From Oscillospiraceae bacterium (GTDB lineage: Bacteria > Bacillota > Clostridia > Oscillospirales > Acutalibacteraceae): a DNA stretch of 64,000 bases. A program made the position numbers and the translations under genes. The notes under the pieces were generated by a model. That model worked only from the letters and a program-made list of their open reading frames with translations, was not told where the DNA came from and did no database searches. Position 1 is the first letter of the stretch; each line of letters opens with the position of its first letter. The stretch spans positions 62,001 through 126,000 of the forward strand of contig SVPP01000005.1 of assembly GCA_015065765.1 (NCBI GenBank), written 5' to 3'. Below, one piece after another: positions 44,827 through 53,017 of this stretch.

Positions 44827-46227
44827 TTATTTCCAATAATCAACATCATACGGAAGGTCGATGTTTTTAGCTTTAAATACAGGTGTTTTGCCTTCTTTTC
44901 GCTGCTTTTCGTAATCCTTAAGAGCTTTGATAGCATATCTGCCAAGGATGAGAATTACAGGCATATTTATTATTGTCATAGCACCCATTGTTACATCAGC
45001 TATACCCCAGAGAAGGTCTGCACTGAGTCCTGCACCAACAAAAACAATAAGCGAAGCGATAATATGATATATCATCATAAATCTCTTGCTCGGTTGACGT
45101 TTAAGAAGGAAAATCAGACAGTTGTCAACGTAGTAAAGATTTCCGAGAAGAGTAGTAAATGCAAAAAGCATCATAGCAACTGTAATAAATATGGGACCGA
45201 AAGCACCTAACGTGTTGCTGAGAGCCGCTTGAACATACGGTGCACCGGAAAGTTCTGCTGAAGGTTCAACACCTGAGCACATGCACATGAAAGCAGTTGC
45301 ACTACAAACGAGAAGTGTGTCAATGAAAACTGAAAGCACCTGCACAAGTCCTTGCTTTACGGGGTGGTCAACCTCTGCAGCAGCAGAAGCATTAGGAGCA
45401 GAACCTACGCCCGCTTCGTTGCTGAACAAACCTCTTTTAATTCCGTACATTACACATGAGCCGCTGAAACCGCCGAAGATTGCTTCCATGTCAAATGCTT
45501 CAGCAAAAATTTTCTGAAAAACCGAGGGGAGAGCCTTGATATTTATAACAACAATTACGAGTGCGATAAGAATATAAGCGATTCCCATAACAGGTACAAG
45601 GAATGAAGTAGCTTTGAGAATTCTTTTACCGCCACCCATAAGGCAGTAAGCAACAAGAGCAGCAACGATAAGACCTATAACCCATGGCGACCATTGAGCG
45701 TTGTAAAAACCGTAAGAAGAAAATGTTGACTGAAGGTTGTAGGAAGCCAGCATATTGAAGCCGAAAGCATAGGTGATAATGATAAGAATAGCAAAGATAA
45801 TCGCAAGAGGACGGCTTTTTATACCTCGTTCAATATAATGAGCAGGACCGCCGTAGCAACCGTCAGAGCCTTTTCTTTTGAAAATCTGTGCAAGTGTGCT
45901 TTCAATAAAAGCAGAAGCACCGCCGATTATTGCGATAATCCACATCCAGAAAACTGAGCCGAAACCGCCAAGACAGAGTGCGGTTGAAACACCGATAATG
46001 TTACCTGTACCTACTCTTGATGCAGTGGAAACCATAAGTGCCTGAAAGGATGAAACGCCTTTTCCGTCAGCTGGTTTTTCCATAACTGCACGGAACTGCT
46101 CACCGAGAAGTCTGAATTGTACAAATCTCGTTCTGATAACGAAATAGATACCGCCAAGCAACAGTAATATAATAAGTATATAGCTGTAAAGTGCGTCGTT
46201 GGTGTGTGAAATGATGTTTTCAAGCAT
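44827..46227 (-). CDS. Sodium:alanine symporter family protein (AGCS)
   Basis: This 466-aa protein starts at ATG 46227 behind TATGGAGGACAATTT; the longer open frame through the tRNA gene was rejected. It has about ten hydrophobic helices and the AGCS signature in SFQALMVSTASRVGTGNIIG (the GTGNI-type motif), with KGSDGCYGGPAHYIERG and RGLFSNEAGVGSAPNASAAA, characteristic of AlsT/DagA-like carriers. It imports alanine, glycine or related small amino acids with sodium. The C-terminus is short and charged. It is preceded on the same strand by tRNA-Thr and a hairpin. Confidence 0.93.
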   Translation of the reverse strand: MLENIISHTNDALYSYILIILLLLGGIYFVIRTRFVQFRLLGEQFRAVMEKPADGKGVSSFQALMVSTASRVGTGNIIGVSTALCLGGFGSVFWMWIIAIIGGASAFIESTLAQIFKRKGSDGCYGGPAHYIERGIKSRPLAIIFAILIIITYAFGFNMLASYNLQSTFSSYGFYNAQWSPWVIGLIVAALVAYCLMGGGKRILKATSFLVPVMGIAYILIALVIVVINIKALPSVFQKIFAEAFDMEAIFGGFSGSCVMYGIKRGLFSNEAGVGSAPNASAAAEVDHPVKQGLVQVLSVFIDTLLVCSATAFMCMCSGVEPSAELSGAPYVQAALSNTLGAFGPIFITVAMMLFAFTTLLGNLYYVDNCLIFLLKRQPSKRFMMIYHIIASLIVFVGAGLSADLLWGIADVTMGAMTIINMPVILILGRYAIKALKDYEKQRKEGKTPVFKAKNIDLPYDVDYWK

Positions 46228-46255
46228 AAATTGTCCTCCATAGACGGATTTAGTT

Positions 46256-46289
46256 GAAAGAGGCGTCTCATTTAAGAGGCGCCTCTTTC
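46256..46289 (-). terminator. Hairpin between tRNA-Thr and the symporter gene
   Basis: Perfect 10-bp stem GAAAGAGGCG / CGCCTCTTTC with a 14-nt loop, directly after the tRNA CCA end on the minus strand. No strong T-tract follows, so it may be a tRNA processing or partial terminator structure through which the symporter is read. Confidence 0.5.
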
Positions 46290-46364
46290 TGGAGCTGGTG
46301 ACGGGAATCGAACCTGCAACCTGCTCATTACGAATGAGCTGCTCTGCCATTGAGCCACACCAGC
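46290..46364 (-). tRNA. tRNA-Thr(CGT)
   Basis: The reverse strand starts GCTGGTGTGGCTCAATGGC. The anticodon stem-loop is GCTCA-TTCGTAA-TGAGC, giving anticodon CGT (Thr, ACG codon). T-arm GCAGG-TTCGATT-CCCGT; acceptor CACCAGC pairs with GCTGGTG; CCA is encoded. 75 nt. Confidence 0.95.
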
Positions 46365-46435
46365 AATATCTTGAATATTATACATAAAATTTAATAGAAT
46401 TGCAATACTTTTTTACAAAATAATTCGCAATACTG

Positions 46436-46444
46436 TGCTATAAT
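46436..46444 (+). promoter_or_regulatory. Candidate extended -10 promoter upstream of the lipoprotein gene
   Basis: TGCTATAAT is a TGnTATAAT extended -10 element, about 130 bp before the lipoprotein start; no good -35. A second TATAAT (46551-46556) lies closer to the gene. The leader contains GGGGAGG followed by an ATG and eight codons (46464-46490). Confidence 0.5.
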
Positions 46445-46577
46445 ATACCCATCAGGGGAGGCTATGTCACTTGCAAAAAATCTTCCTTAACTCAGGTAAA
46501 TGATGTAAATCCAAACTTTCTCTTGATTTATTGTCAAAATTAGTGTAATCTATAATAATGAAAGGAATGATACATAA

Positions 46578-47645
46578 ATGAACACTAAAAAATTTATTGC
46601 AATTGTGCTCTGCCTTGTGACAGTGCTTACAATTACAGCAGCTTGCTCAAAGGATCCGATTGAAGACGTAACTGTCTATGAAACAGACTTTTGGGGTGAA
46701 ACAGTAACAAATGAGAAAGGTGAGAATGTTACAGTTGCTGTTGAAGGCGGCTCAATTGAGTATGTAACTGATGAGAAGGGTAATCAGGTTCTCGACGAAA
46801 ACGGAGAGAAGCTTACAATTCTCCACTATTATGTACATGACGTTGATGATGAAGGAAACGTTGTTACTAACGAAAACAAAGAGCCCGTAACAAAGGTTCA
46901 TTCTTCAGCTCCTTCAACAACAGCTAATGCAGGTTCTCTTGAGGACCTTATGAACGGTGATATTGAAATGTCAACTGTTGTTGTTGAAACTATGCCTGAG
47001 GGTACAACTGTTCAGACAGAAGAGCGTCTGTATGACAAGACTCTGAAAAGAATTCTTTCTTCAGGTAAGTTCTATATTGAAATGAAAACTCAGTACAACA
47101 TGGAGGGCGTAGGTGTAAGAGCTAACTATGGTCTTGCTGTCAGCGGTAACAAAACCTACATGAAAACAAACATGCAGGTAAGTATTCTCAATATGACACT
47201 TGAGTTTATTATGAATGGTAACAAAATGTATATGCTCAACAGTAAAGCAAAGGTTTATATGGAGGCAACAGGTGAAGACGGTCTTACTGATGATATGCTC
47301 ACAGGTGACCAGATTCAGGATGCTCTCGGTTCAACAACATCACAGTATCAGAAAACATCAATTGTTACTACAAAGGGTAAAACATACATCTGCGAGGAAT
47401 ACATTGATAACGGTACTGTATTCAAATACTATTTTGATAAATCAACTGAAGAACTCAAGCGTATTGAATACGATGCAGCAGACGGTATGACAATGGCAAT
47501 GGATGTCGTGAAGCTTACAGGTAATCCCTCAGATTCATACTTTGAAGTTCCAGCAGGTTATAAGAAAGTTGATGAGGACGGTTTCACAAATGCAATGCTC
47601 GGCCCCTTGGCAAGTTATCTCGGCGGGGTTCCCACAACAAAATAA
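46578..47645 (+). CDS. Secreted lipoprotein of unknown function
   Basis: This 355-aa protein has a lipoprotein signal peptide (KKFIAIVLCLVTVLTITAAC, lipobox ITAAC, Cys at about residue 23), so it is attached to the outer face of the membrane. The region after the lipobox is acidic and low-complexity (VTVYETDFWGETVTNEKGEN and similar), followed by a Ser/Thr linker. A globular beta domain (about 150-340) includes KFYIEMKTQYNMEG and TYICEEYIDNGTVFKYYFD, resembling the lipid-binding-like fold of small Gram-positive lipoproteins. No catalytic residues were recognised. It is followed after one nucleotide by the SDR gene. Confidence 0.7.
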   Translation: MNTKKFIAIVLCLVTVLTITAACSKDPIEDVTVYETDFWGETVTNEKGENVTVAVEGGSIEYVTDEKGNQVLDENGEKLTILHYYVHDVDDEGNVVTNENKEPVTKVHSSAPSTTANAGSLEDLMNGDIEMSTVVVETMPEGTTVQTEERLYDKTLKRILSSGKFYIEMKTQYNMEGVGVRANYGLAVSGNKTYMKTNMQVSILNMTLEFIMNGNKMYMLNSKAKVYMEATGEDGLTDDMLTGDQIQDALGSTTSQYQKTSIVTTKGKTYICEEYIDNGTVFKYYFDKSTEELKRIEYDAADGMTMAMDVVKLTGNPSDSYFEVPAGYKKVDEDGFTNAMLGPLASYLGGVPTTK

Positions 47646-47646
47646 A

Positions 47647-48381
47647 ATGGGAAATACAGTAGTAATTACGGGCTCATCAGCCGGTATCGGAAGTGAAACA
47701 GCACGAGTTTTTGCTGAAAATGGCTGGAATGTAGGCATCATGTATATGAATTCACAGGACGATGCTGAGACACTTGAAAAAGAGCTTGAAAATATGGGCG
47801 TAAAAACCTTTTGCGGCAAATGCGATGTGTCATTACCTGAATCTGTCAAAAGATTTTTTGAAGATGCGGAAAATACTTTGGGTGAAATATATGCTCTTGT
47901 GAACAATGCAGGTGTTGCACTGCAGAAGCTTTTCTGTGATGTTACCGAAGAAGAAGCAAAACGGCTTTTTGATATCAATGTGAATGGTGTTTTCAATTGC
48001 TCAAAGGCAGTTCTTCCCTCGATGATAAAAGCAAAAGAGGGGAAGATTGTCAATATTTCATCTATGTGGGGCATTTGTGGCGCTTCATGCGAGGTTCATT
48101 ATTCTTCCTCAAAAGCTGCAGTAATCGGCTTTACAAAGGCTCTTGCAAAAGAGGTAGGACCGTGCTCGATAAATGTCAATTGCGTCTGTCCTGGTGTTAT
48201 TGACACCAGAATGAATGCAAACCTTGACAAAGAGACAATGGATTGCCTGAAAGAAGAAATACCGCTTATGCGTATCGGCACTCCGAGAGATGTGGCAGAA
48301 ACAATTTATTTCCTTTGTTCTGAAAAATCAGACTACATCACGGGGCAGGTAATCTCCGTTGATGGCGGCATGATAATCTGA
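47647..48381 (+). CDS. Short-chain dehydrogenase/reductase (FabG-like)
   Basis: This 244-aa protein starts at ATG 47647, just after the lipoprotein stop; the longer open frame overlapping the lipoprotein gene is not needed. Classical SDR motifs: VVITGSSAGIGSETARV (TGxxxGIG cofactor loop), LVNNAGVA (NNAG), catalytic Ser in NISSMWG, and YSSSKAAVIGFTKALAKEV with YxxxK. The C-terminal ITGQVISVDGGMII matches FabG-type 3-oxoacyl-ACP reductases. It could act in fatty acid synthesis or on another carbonyl; no other fab gene is nearby. Translation is probably coupled to the lipoprotein gene, as no strong RBS is present. Confidence 0.87.
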   Translation: MGNTVVITGSSAGIGSETARVFAENGWNVGIMYMNSQDDAETLEKELENMGVKTFCGKCDVSLPESVKRFFEDAENTLGEIYALVNNAGVALQKLFCDVTEEEAKRLFDINVNGVFNCSKAVLPSMIKAKEGKIVNISSMWGICGASCEVHYSSSKAAVIGFTKALAKEVGPCSINVNCVCPGVIDTRMNANLDKETMDCLKEEIPLMRIGTPRDVAETIYFLCSEKSDYITGQVISVDGGMII

Positions 48382-48394
48382 ATAAAAAAACATT

Positions 48395-48445
48395 TTTACC
48401 ATAAATATCAAAAAACTCTTGATTTTTTTGAATATTTATGGTAAA
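48395..48445. repeat. Long inverted repeat between the SDR and zinc-ribbon genes
   Basis: Left arm TTTACCATAAATAT-CAAAAAA pairs with the right arm TTTTTTG-AATATTTATGGTAAA, about 21 bp with one bulge and a 7-nt loop. It could be a bidirectional terminator, but no clean T-tract follows, or an attenuator for the next gene. A partial copy of the left arm (TTTTTACCCATAAATATTCTC) occurs at about 63645. Confidence 0.6.
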
Positions 48446-48488
48446 TTTATAGGGATATATTATGTTCCCTGAATTGGAGGAATGAAAA

Positions 48489-49343
48489 ATGGCAAATTGT
48501 CCGAATTGTGGTGTCCACCTTAAAAAAACTTATTGGAAACCCAATTGTCCCAACTGTAATGTTAACATCTTCTACAACGGCATGCAGGAGCGTCTCGCAA
48601 AGGACGTTGAAACTGCTGAGATTTCTCTCAACAAAATGTATGCTATGCTTGACAGGGCAAAGGCTTCTTATATAGGCTCAAAGCTTGCAATCGCAAGAAT
48701 TGTGCTCAGCCTTCTTCCTATCGGAGCATTGTTCCTGCCTCTTGCAAAGCTTGCAGTGAATGTGCCCTTCGTGTCAGAAGAATTTTCAATCAATGCGTTG
48801 ACTGTGTATAACGCAGTTTCAACAATGGATTTTGATGGTCTTCTCGGAATGCTTTCATCTCCCGCATTAGGTGCTGCAGTAATCATGTTTGCACTTTCAA
48901 TTATCTTTGTTGCACTCGGTGCTGTAGGCTCACTTGTAGGATTTATCCTTATTTTCCTTTCATGTTCACCTAAGGGCATCCCGCGTAACCTTGGTTTTGC
49001 CGGTGCTTCACTTGGCTGTTATGTACTCAGCGGTCTGATGTTTATCCTTTCAGGCTCACAGTTTGCATCAGTTCTCGGTGAAGGTGCTTATTCATCATCA
49101 CTTTCATTCGGTTACATTCTTCTCATTGTAGCAGCTCTTGCTCCTATCGTAATCAACCTTATGATTAAGAAGAATCCCATTGAGGTTAAGTCTTCTGCAG
49201 AAAAGAGAAAGAAAGAAATTGCAGAAAAAGCTGCTCAGATGGCTGCTGATATGGAAGAAGCTCGCAAGAAGGAAGAAGAGCAGAGAATGATTGAAGAAGC
49301 ATACGCAGCAGAACAGGCAAAGAAAAAAGAAGAAAATAAATAA
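48489..49343 (+). CDS. Zinc-ribbon membrane protein of unknown function
   Basis: This 284-aa protein starts behind TTGGAGGAATGAAAA. An N-terminal zinc ribbon (CPNCGVHLKKTYWKPNCPNCN, written in two parts here: CPNCG and CPNCN) is followed by a helix and four predicted transmembrane segments (about residues 62-85, 124-165, 174-195, 205-228). The last about 50 residues are a charged coiled coil (EARKKEEEQRMIEEAYAA). It resembles other uncharacterised zinc-ribbon integral membrane proteins of Clostridia. No enzymatic motif; function unknown. Followed by a strong terminator. Confidence 0.75.
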   Translation: MANCPNCGVHLKKTYWKPNCPNCNVNIFYNGMQERLAKDVETAEISLNKMYAMLDRAKASYIGSKLAIARIVLSLLPIGALFLPLAKLAVNVPFVSEEFSINALTVYNAVSTMDFDGLLGMLSSPALGAAVIMFALSIIFVALGAVGSLVGFILIFLSCSPKGIPRNLGFAGASLGCYVLSGLMFILSGSQFASVLGEGAYSSSLSFGYILLIVAALAPIVINLMIKKNPIEVKSSAEKRKKEIAEKAAQMAADMEEARKKEEEQRMIEEAYAAEQAKKKEENK

Positions 49344-49354
49344 CTGAAAGTTTA

Positions 49355-49393
49355 AACACCGAAGGTCATCGAAAACCTTCGGTGTTATTTTTT
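49355..49393. terminator. Bidirectional terminator between zinc-ribbon and MGMT-family genes
   Basis: Perfect 12-bp stem AACACCGAAGGT / ACCTTCGGTGTT with loop CATCGAAA and a following ATTTTTTT. It lies between convergent genes. Confidence 0.85.
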
Positions 49394-49695
49394 TACCATT
49401 GATAAATACTTAAATCAACTTTTCCGTCAATAACTTCTACTCCTTCTTCTCCGAGAAGCGTTATCTGCATGTTTTCTCCGCCGAAAGCAAAAGCTTTGGA
49501 AACCTCACCGTTTCTGTTCACAACCCTGTGACATTTGATGTTTTCGGGATCAGGATTCACATGCAGTGCATAGCCGACAACTCTTGCCCACCTGGGATTT
49601 CCTGCTAAAAGTGCAACCTGACCATAGGTTGCAACTTTACCCCTTGGAATTTGTTTAACCACATTGTAAATTTTTTCAAAAGTGCTGTTACTCAT
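49393..49695 (-). CDS. MGMT-family DNA-binding protein (O6-alkylguanine transferase-like)
   Basis: This 100-aa protein consists of the C-terminal DNA-binding/active-site domain of the Ogt/MGMT family only: VKQIPRGKVATYGQVALLAG with the helix-turn-helix, RVVGYALHVNP, and active-site IKCHRVVNRNG. Alkyltransferase-like proteins normally have Trp in place of the active Cys; here Cys is kept (KCHRVV, usual form PCHRVV), so alkyl transfer from O6-alkylguanine is possible. The N-terminal domain of full-length Ogt is missing, as is usual for this small group. Convergent with the zinc-ribbon gene. Confidence 0.88.
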   Translation of the reverse strand: MSNSTFEKIYNVVKQIPRGKVATYGQVALLAGNPRWARVVGYALHVNPDPENIKCHRVVNRNGEVSKAFAFGGENMQITLLGEEGVEVIDGKVDLSIYQW

Positions 49696-49736
49696 ATTTT
49701 CACATCCTCTGATTTATTTTAACCGGATTTATCTGA

Positions 49737-50633
49737 TTAATGATGATGGTGATGATGGTGGATGCCAGCATTTTCAGCGTGTTCTACAGTGCATTTTTCC
49801 TCGTGACAATGTTCGTCTTCGTCTTCAAGCTCGAGTGTTGCATGAACGATACCATGCTCACTCAGTTCTTCTCTTACTTTTTCTTTGATTTCGTGGTGGT
49901 CACTGTCTGTTACAATGTGCATTGTAGCATAAACATGAAAACCGTCCATACTTCTGATATGAATGTGATGAACGTCGAGCACACCATCAATTTCAAGTAA
50001 GTGTTCTTTAAGCTCTGAGACACATATTCCCTCAGGTGTTTTTTCAAGAAAAAGGTCAAGTACTTCTTTGAAATTCCTGATTGCGTTTATCAGTATAAAT
50101 AATGCAACACATATTGACATTATCGGATCGATTATGGCAAAATCAGTAAATCGCATCACTATGGCACCGATCAAAACAACAACCCACCCGAGAACGTCCT
50201 CAAGCATATGGAGATTTACGGCTTTCTGGTTTATGCTTTCGCCGTCGCGGGTTACAAGTGCAGCTGCAAGATTTATTATAACACCAATAACAGCAAAAAC
50301 AATCATTCCGTTATAATTTATTTCGGAAGGATTGGCGATTTTGTGTGCTGCATTGTAAATTACCGCAACTGAACCGAAAAGAAGAATGAGAGTTGTAATC
50401 ATTCCGCCGATTACAGAATATCTTGAGTAGCCATAAGTGTATTTTTCATCAGGTTGTTTTTTGCTCTTTCTTTCAAGAAAATAGGAAATTCCTATGCTTG
50501 CAGCGTCTCCCATGTCATGTACTGCATCAGAAATAATAGCAACGCTTCCCGTAAAAACGCCTCCTGCAAATTCAATTACAGAAAAGAAAAGATTAAGCAG
50601 AAAAGCGATAAGTATGTTTCGTGTAGTTTTCAT
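49737..50633 (-). CDS. Cation diffusion facilitator (CDF) metal efflux transporter with His tail
   Basis: This 298-aa protein has six predicted transmembrane helices. The CDF signature ISDAVHDMGDAASIG provides the HxxxD metal site in helix II; a second polar site is in helix V (FAIIDPIMSI). The cytoplasmic C-terminal domain (DVHHIHIRSMDGFHVYATMHI) is the ferredoxin-like metal-sensing part. The protein ends in a His-rich tail (HCHEEKC, then seven consecutive His), which probably binds Zn, Co or Ni. RBS GGGAGGCACT precedes the start. It is divergent from a TetR regulator, which probably controls it. Confidence 0.92.
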   Translation of the reverse strand: MKTTRNILIAFLLNLFFSVIEFAGGVFTGSVAIISDAVHDMGDAASIGISYFLERKSKKQPDEKYTYGYSRYSVIGGMITTLILLFGSVAVIYNAAHKIANPSEINYNGMIVFAVIGVIINLAAALVTRDGESINQKAVNLHMLEDVLGWVVVLIGAIVMRFTDFAIIDPIMSICVALFILINAIRNFKEVLDLFLEKTPEGICVSELKEHLLEIDGVLDVHHIHIRSMDGFHVYATMHIVTDSDHHEIKEKVREELSEHGIVHATLELEDEDEHCHEEKCTVEHAENAGIHHHHHHH

Positions 50634-50798
50634 AGTGCCTCCCGGATTGACTTTTTATTTGGAAAAGAGTACAATTAGTTTGTTACCGAACATATTGTTC
50701 AATATTATAATAAGCTATTGTATATCCAATTACAATATATGTTTTTTGTTTCCTGTTCGATACTGAACATTTTGAGGAATTTGTACGGAGGTAAAAAC
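50634..50798. promoter_or_regulatory. Divergent CDF/TetR control region with two inverted repeats
   Basis: GAACA-TAT-TGTTC (50687-50699) and TGTTC-GATACT-GAACA (50754-50769) share the half-site GAACA/TGTTC, in opposite order. They flank the probable promoters of the two divergent genes and are the best candidates for the TetR operator. Confidence 0.55.
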
Positions 50799-51350
50799 AT
50801 GGACAGACGTCAGAGAAGAACAAGAGAAGCGGTTTTCAAAGCTTTTACAGAATTACTGTCACAAAAGAATGTAAATCAGATTACAGTAGGGGAGATAATA
50901 GAGCGTGCAGACATCGGCAGAGCTACCTTCTATGCCCATTTTGAAACAAAGGACTATCTTCTCAAAGAATTGTGCGAAGAGCTTTTCTGCCACATTTTTG
51001 ACGGTGCAGAGGGGCATTTACATGAGCACAGACATATTTTTGATTGCGATGCACCTGATTCAGTGTTTCTGCATCTTTTTCAGCATCTTAAAAGGAATGA
51101 TAACAACATCCTTGATTTGCTTTCTTGTCAGAATAATGAGCTGTTCCTACGATATTTCAAAGAAGGCTTGATAAAATTGATAGAAAGTCAGCTTGAACTT
51201 TTCGGAGAGCGTAACGCAGAAAAATTGCCAAGGGATTTTCGTATCAACCATATCGCAGCAACCTTTGTAGAAACCGTCAGGTGGTGGATAGATAATAAAA
51301 TGCAGGAATCGCCCGAACAGATTACAGAATATTTCATGCTTGTGGTGTAA
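50799..51350 (+). CDS. TetR/AcrR-family transcriptional regulator
   Basis: This 183-aa protein starts at ATG 50799 behind CGGAGGTAAAAAC. The N-terminal TetR helix-turn-helix reads AVFKAFTELLSQKNVNQITV, then GEIIERADIGRATFYAHFET, then KDYLLKEL, with the typical ATFYxHF recognition helix. The C-terminal ligand-binding domain is all helical, rich in Phe and His (HEHRHIFDCD, FLHLFQHL). The His/Cys content would suit metal sensing, fitting its divergence from the CDF exporter. It likely represses both genes at the inverted repeats between them. Confidence 0.88.
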   Translation: MDRRQRRTREAVFKAFTELLSQKNVNQITVGEIIERADIGRATFYAHFETKDYLLKELCEELFCHIFDGAEGHLHEHRHIFDCDAPDSVFLHLFQHLKRNDNNILDLLSCQNNELFLRYFKEGLIKLIESQLELFGERNAEKLPRDFRINHIAATFVETVRWWIDNKMQESPEQITEYFMLVV

Positions 51351-51359
51351 AGGGAAAGT

Positions 51360-51397
51360 TTATACAATTTCAGTTTTTTTGCAACATGATATATTGT
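51360..51397. repeat. Copy 1 of a 38-bp repeat (ATACAATTTC...GCAACA...ATATAT)
   Basis: It matches 63595-63632 at 34 of 38 positions by eye; both copies lie just after a stop codon and before an A+T-rich gap. The 10-mer ATACAATTTC is also both arms of the palindrome at 55200-55226. The gap 51351-51676 contains this repeat and the leader of the first histidine kinase; I see no agrD-like peptide gene in it. Confidence 0.65.
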
Positions 51398-51676
51398 GGT
51401 TGTTTTCAGATTTTTCCTAAGTCTTGCATAATGCATAGAAAGTAAAATGCTTAGTTAGACAAGCAGAAAAACTGGAAATTCGGTGGGAAGTTTTTTTAAT
51501 TAACACTAATAATTTCCCTATTGCATATAATTTTTTTATGTGCTAAAATGACTTGGCGATATAACTAAACGTACTTATCTTATATTGAAAGCATGTGTGT
51601 TTGTTGCGATAATTATAGCTATATACTTTCAGTATGTATGACTTTAGTTGTGCGTACTTTATGTCGGAGGAAGAAA

Positions 51677-53017
51677 ATGAATTATACATTGATTTATGAA
51701 TTTGTCTTGATGACAATCACAGCGGTTTCTATGGGCCTTGTTATGATGTGTTCATTTGTGGAAAAAAGCGTCAGTAAGCTCAGATGCTTTTTATTTCTTG
51801 CAACACCTAAGCTGATTCAACTGTATGCGCAGTATTATATTCAAAATGTTGATAATTCAACTACTGCGTCTTTGCTTATGGGCATGTCGACTTTGTTTCT
51901 CGATTTCGCACTTTTCTTTATTGTTTTCAACGGGACTTTTCAAGAAGTTGTTGTAGTAATAATTTCTTGTGAATTAGCTTCGCTTCCGATGTCATTATTT
52001 AAGGGTTTGGTAGAAAAAAAGTTTACACCGGCAGGAACAGAAGAAATCTTTATTCCGGGTATTAAGGAACTTGTTTTAACCTCTTTGGGCTATATAGTGA
52101 CGGTAGCCGTGGCAATAGGAATAGCATTAATTCTTGGAAAACTGCTTGTAAAGATAAAATACGACACGAAAATATTTAATATTTTTGGTTTTATAGGAAT
52201 GATATGCTATTTTGTATTTGAAATTTCAGTTCTTGCAGGTGATATTACCCTTGCCCTTAACACAGGGATAATTTATCGTTATTTACTTATGGTTTTGTTT
52301 TGGATACTATTCCTTGTTCTTATGTACATAATAAATGATTATTTTACCAAGAGAAAGCTAAGACGTGAAATTGAAGTTCTCAATGAGGAAAAAGCAAGGC
52401 AATTTGAATATTATAACCTTGTGAAAAGCTATAACGAAGAAATAAGAAAAATAAGACATGATATGAAAGGACATCTTTCGGCAATTTCTACGCTTGTTGA
52501 AGAAGATGAGTATGACAGAACAAAGGATTATATTTCAAAATTGAATGAAAATTTTGAAAAAATCAAAAGAGTTAATATTACCGGTAATGTTACTGCAGAT
52601 ACAGTCATCTGTGATATCATGGAAAAATGCGAAAGCAAAAACATAAAATTCACACCTAAAGGTTTTCTTCCCGAAAAAACAGGAATTGACGATGTTTCTC
52701 TTACATGCATTATTACCAATATTCTGAATAATGCTTATGAGGCTTGTCTGAGAATGGGAGAAAGTGCAGAAAAGTTTATTAACCTTGACATTCGTATTGC
52801 AGGCGGTTGCGTTGTGTTAAAGTGCGAAAATTCAAAAAACGCAAGAGAAAAAATAAGTACTGAAAATATCAGAACTACCAAGAAAGAAAAAGGTCACGGC
52901 TACGGAATGAAAATACTTAAAGATATCGTGAGTGAATATAACGGTGTAATGGAAATTGATGACAAGACAGGTGTTTTTGTAATTAAGATTTTATTGGCGG
53001 AAGAGGGAATTGGATGA
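51677..53017 (+). CDS. AgrC-like sensor histidine kinase (first of two paralogs)
   Basis: This 446-aa protein starts at ATG 51677 behind CGGAGGAAGAAA; the longer frame upstream is not supported. The N-terminal half has about six hydrophobic helices (sensor), ending at LMYIINDYFTKRKLRREIEV. The kinase part is of the GHKL/HPK10 type: IRHDMKGHLSAI with the phospho-His (about 260), N-box ILNNAYEACLRM, and G-box KGHGYGMKILKDIV. This architecture is that of AgrC, ComD and other peptide-sensing kinases that pair with LytTR regulators. It overlaps its paralog by 4 nt (ATGA). The ligand is unknown; no agrB or agrD was seen. Confidence 0.88.
   Translation: MNYTLIYEFVLMTITAVSMGLVMMCSFVEKSVSKLRCFLFLATPKLIQLYAQYYIQNVDNSTTASLLMGMSTLFLDFALFFIVFNGTFQEVVVVIISCELASLPMSLFKGLVEKKFTPAGTEEIFIPGIKELVLTSLGYIVTVAVAIGIALILGKLLVKIKYDTKIFNIFGFIGMICYFVFEISVLAGDITLALNTGIIYRYLLMVLFWILFLVLMYIINDYFTKRKLRREIEVLNEEKARQFEYYNLVKSYNEEIRKIRHDMKGHLSAISTLVEEDEYDRTKDYISKLNENFEKIKRVNITGNVTADTVICDIMEKCESKNIKFTPKGFLPEKTGIDDVSLTCIITNILNNAYEACLRMGESAEKFINLDIRIAGGCVVLKCENSKNAREKISTENIRTTKKEKGHGYGMKILKDIVSEYNGVMEIDDKTGVFVIKILLAEEGIG

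Noticed and set aside
46228-46350. N-terminal extension of the AGCS symporter through the tRNA-Thr gene
   Set aside because: The extension overlaps the tRNA; ATG 46227 has a proper GGAGG and begins the normal membrane protein.
51351-51676. agrD-like signal peptide or agrB gene upstream of the kinases
   Set aside because: No short frame with a ribosome binding site and a Cys/Ser-containing peptide motif, and no AgrB-type membrane protease, was found here or in the 55.1-55.4 kb gap.
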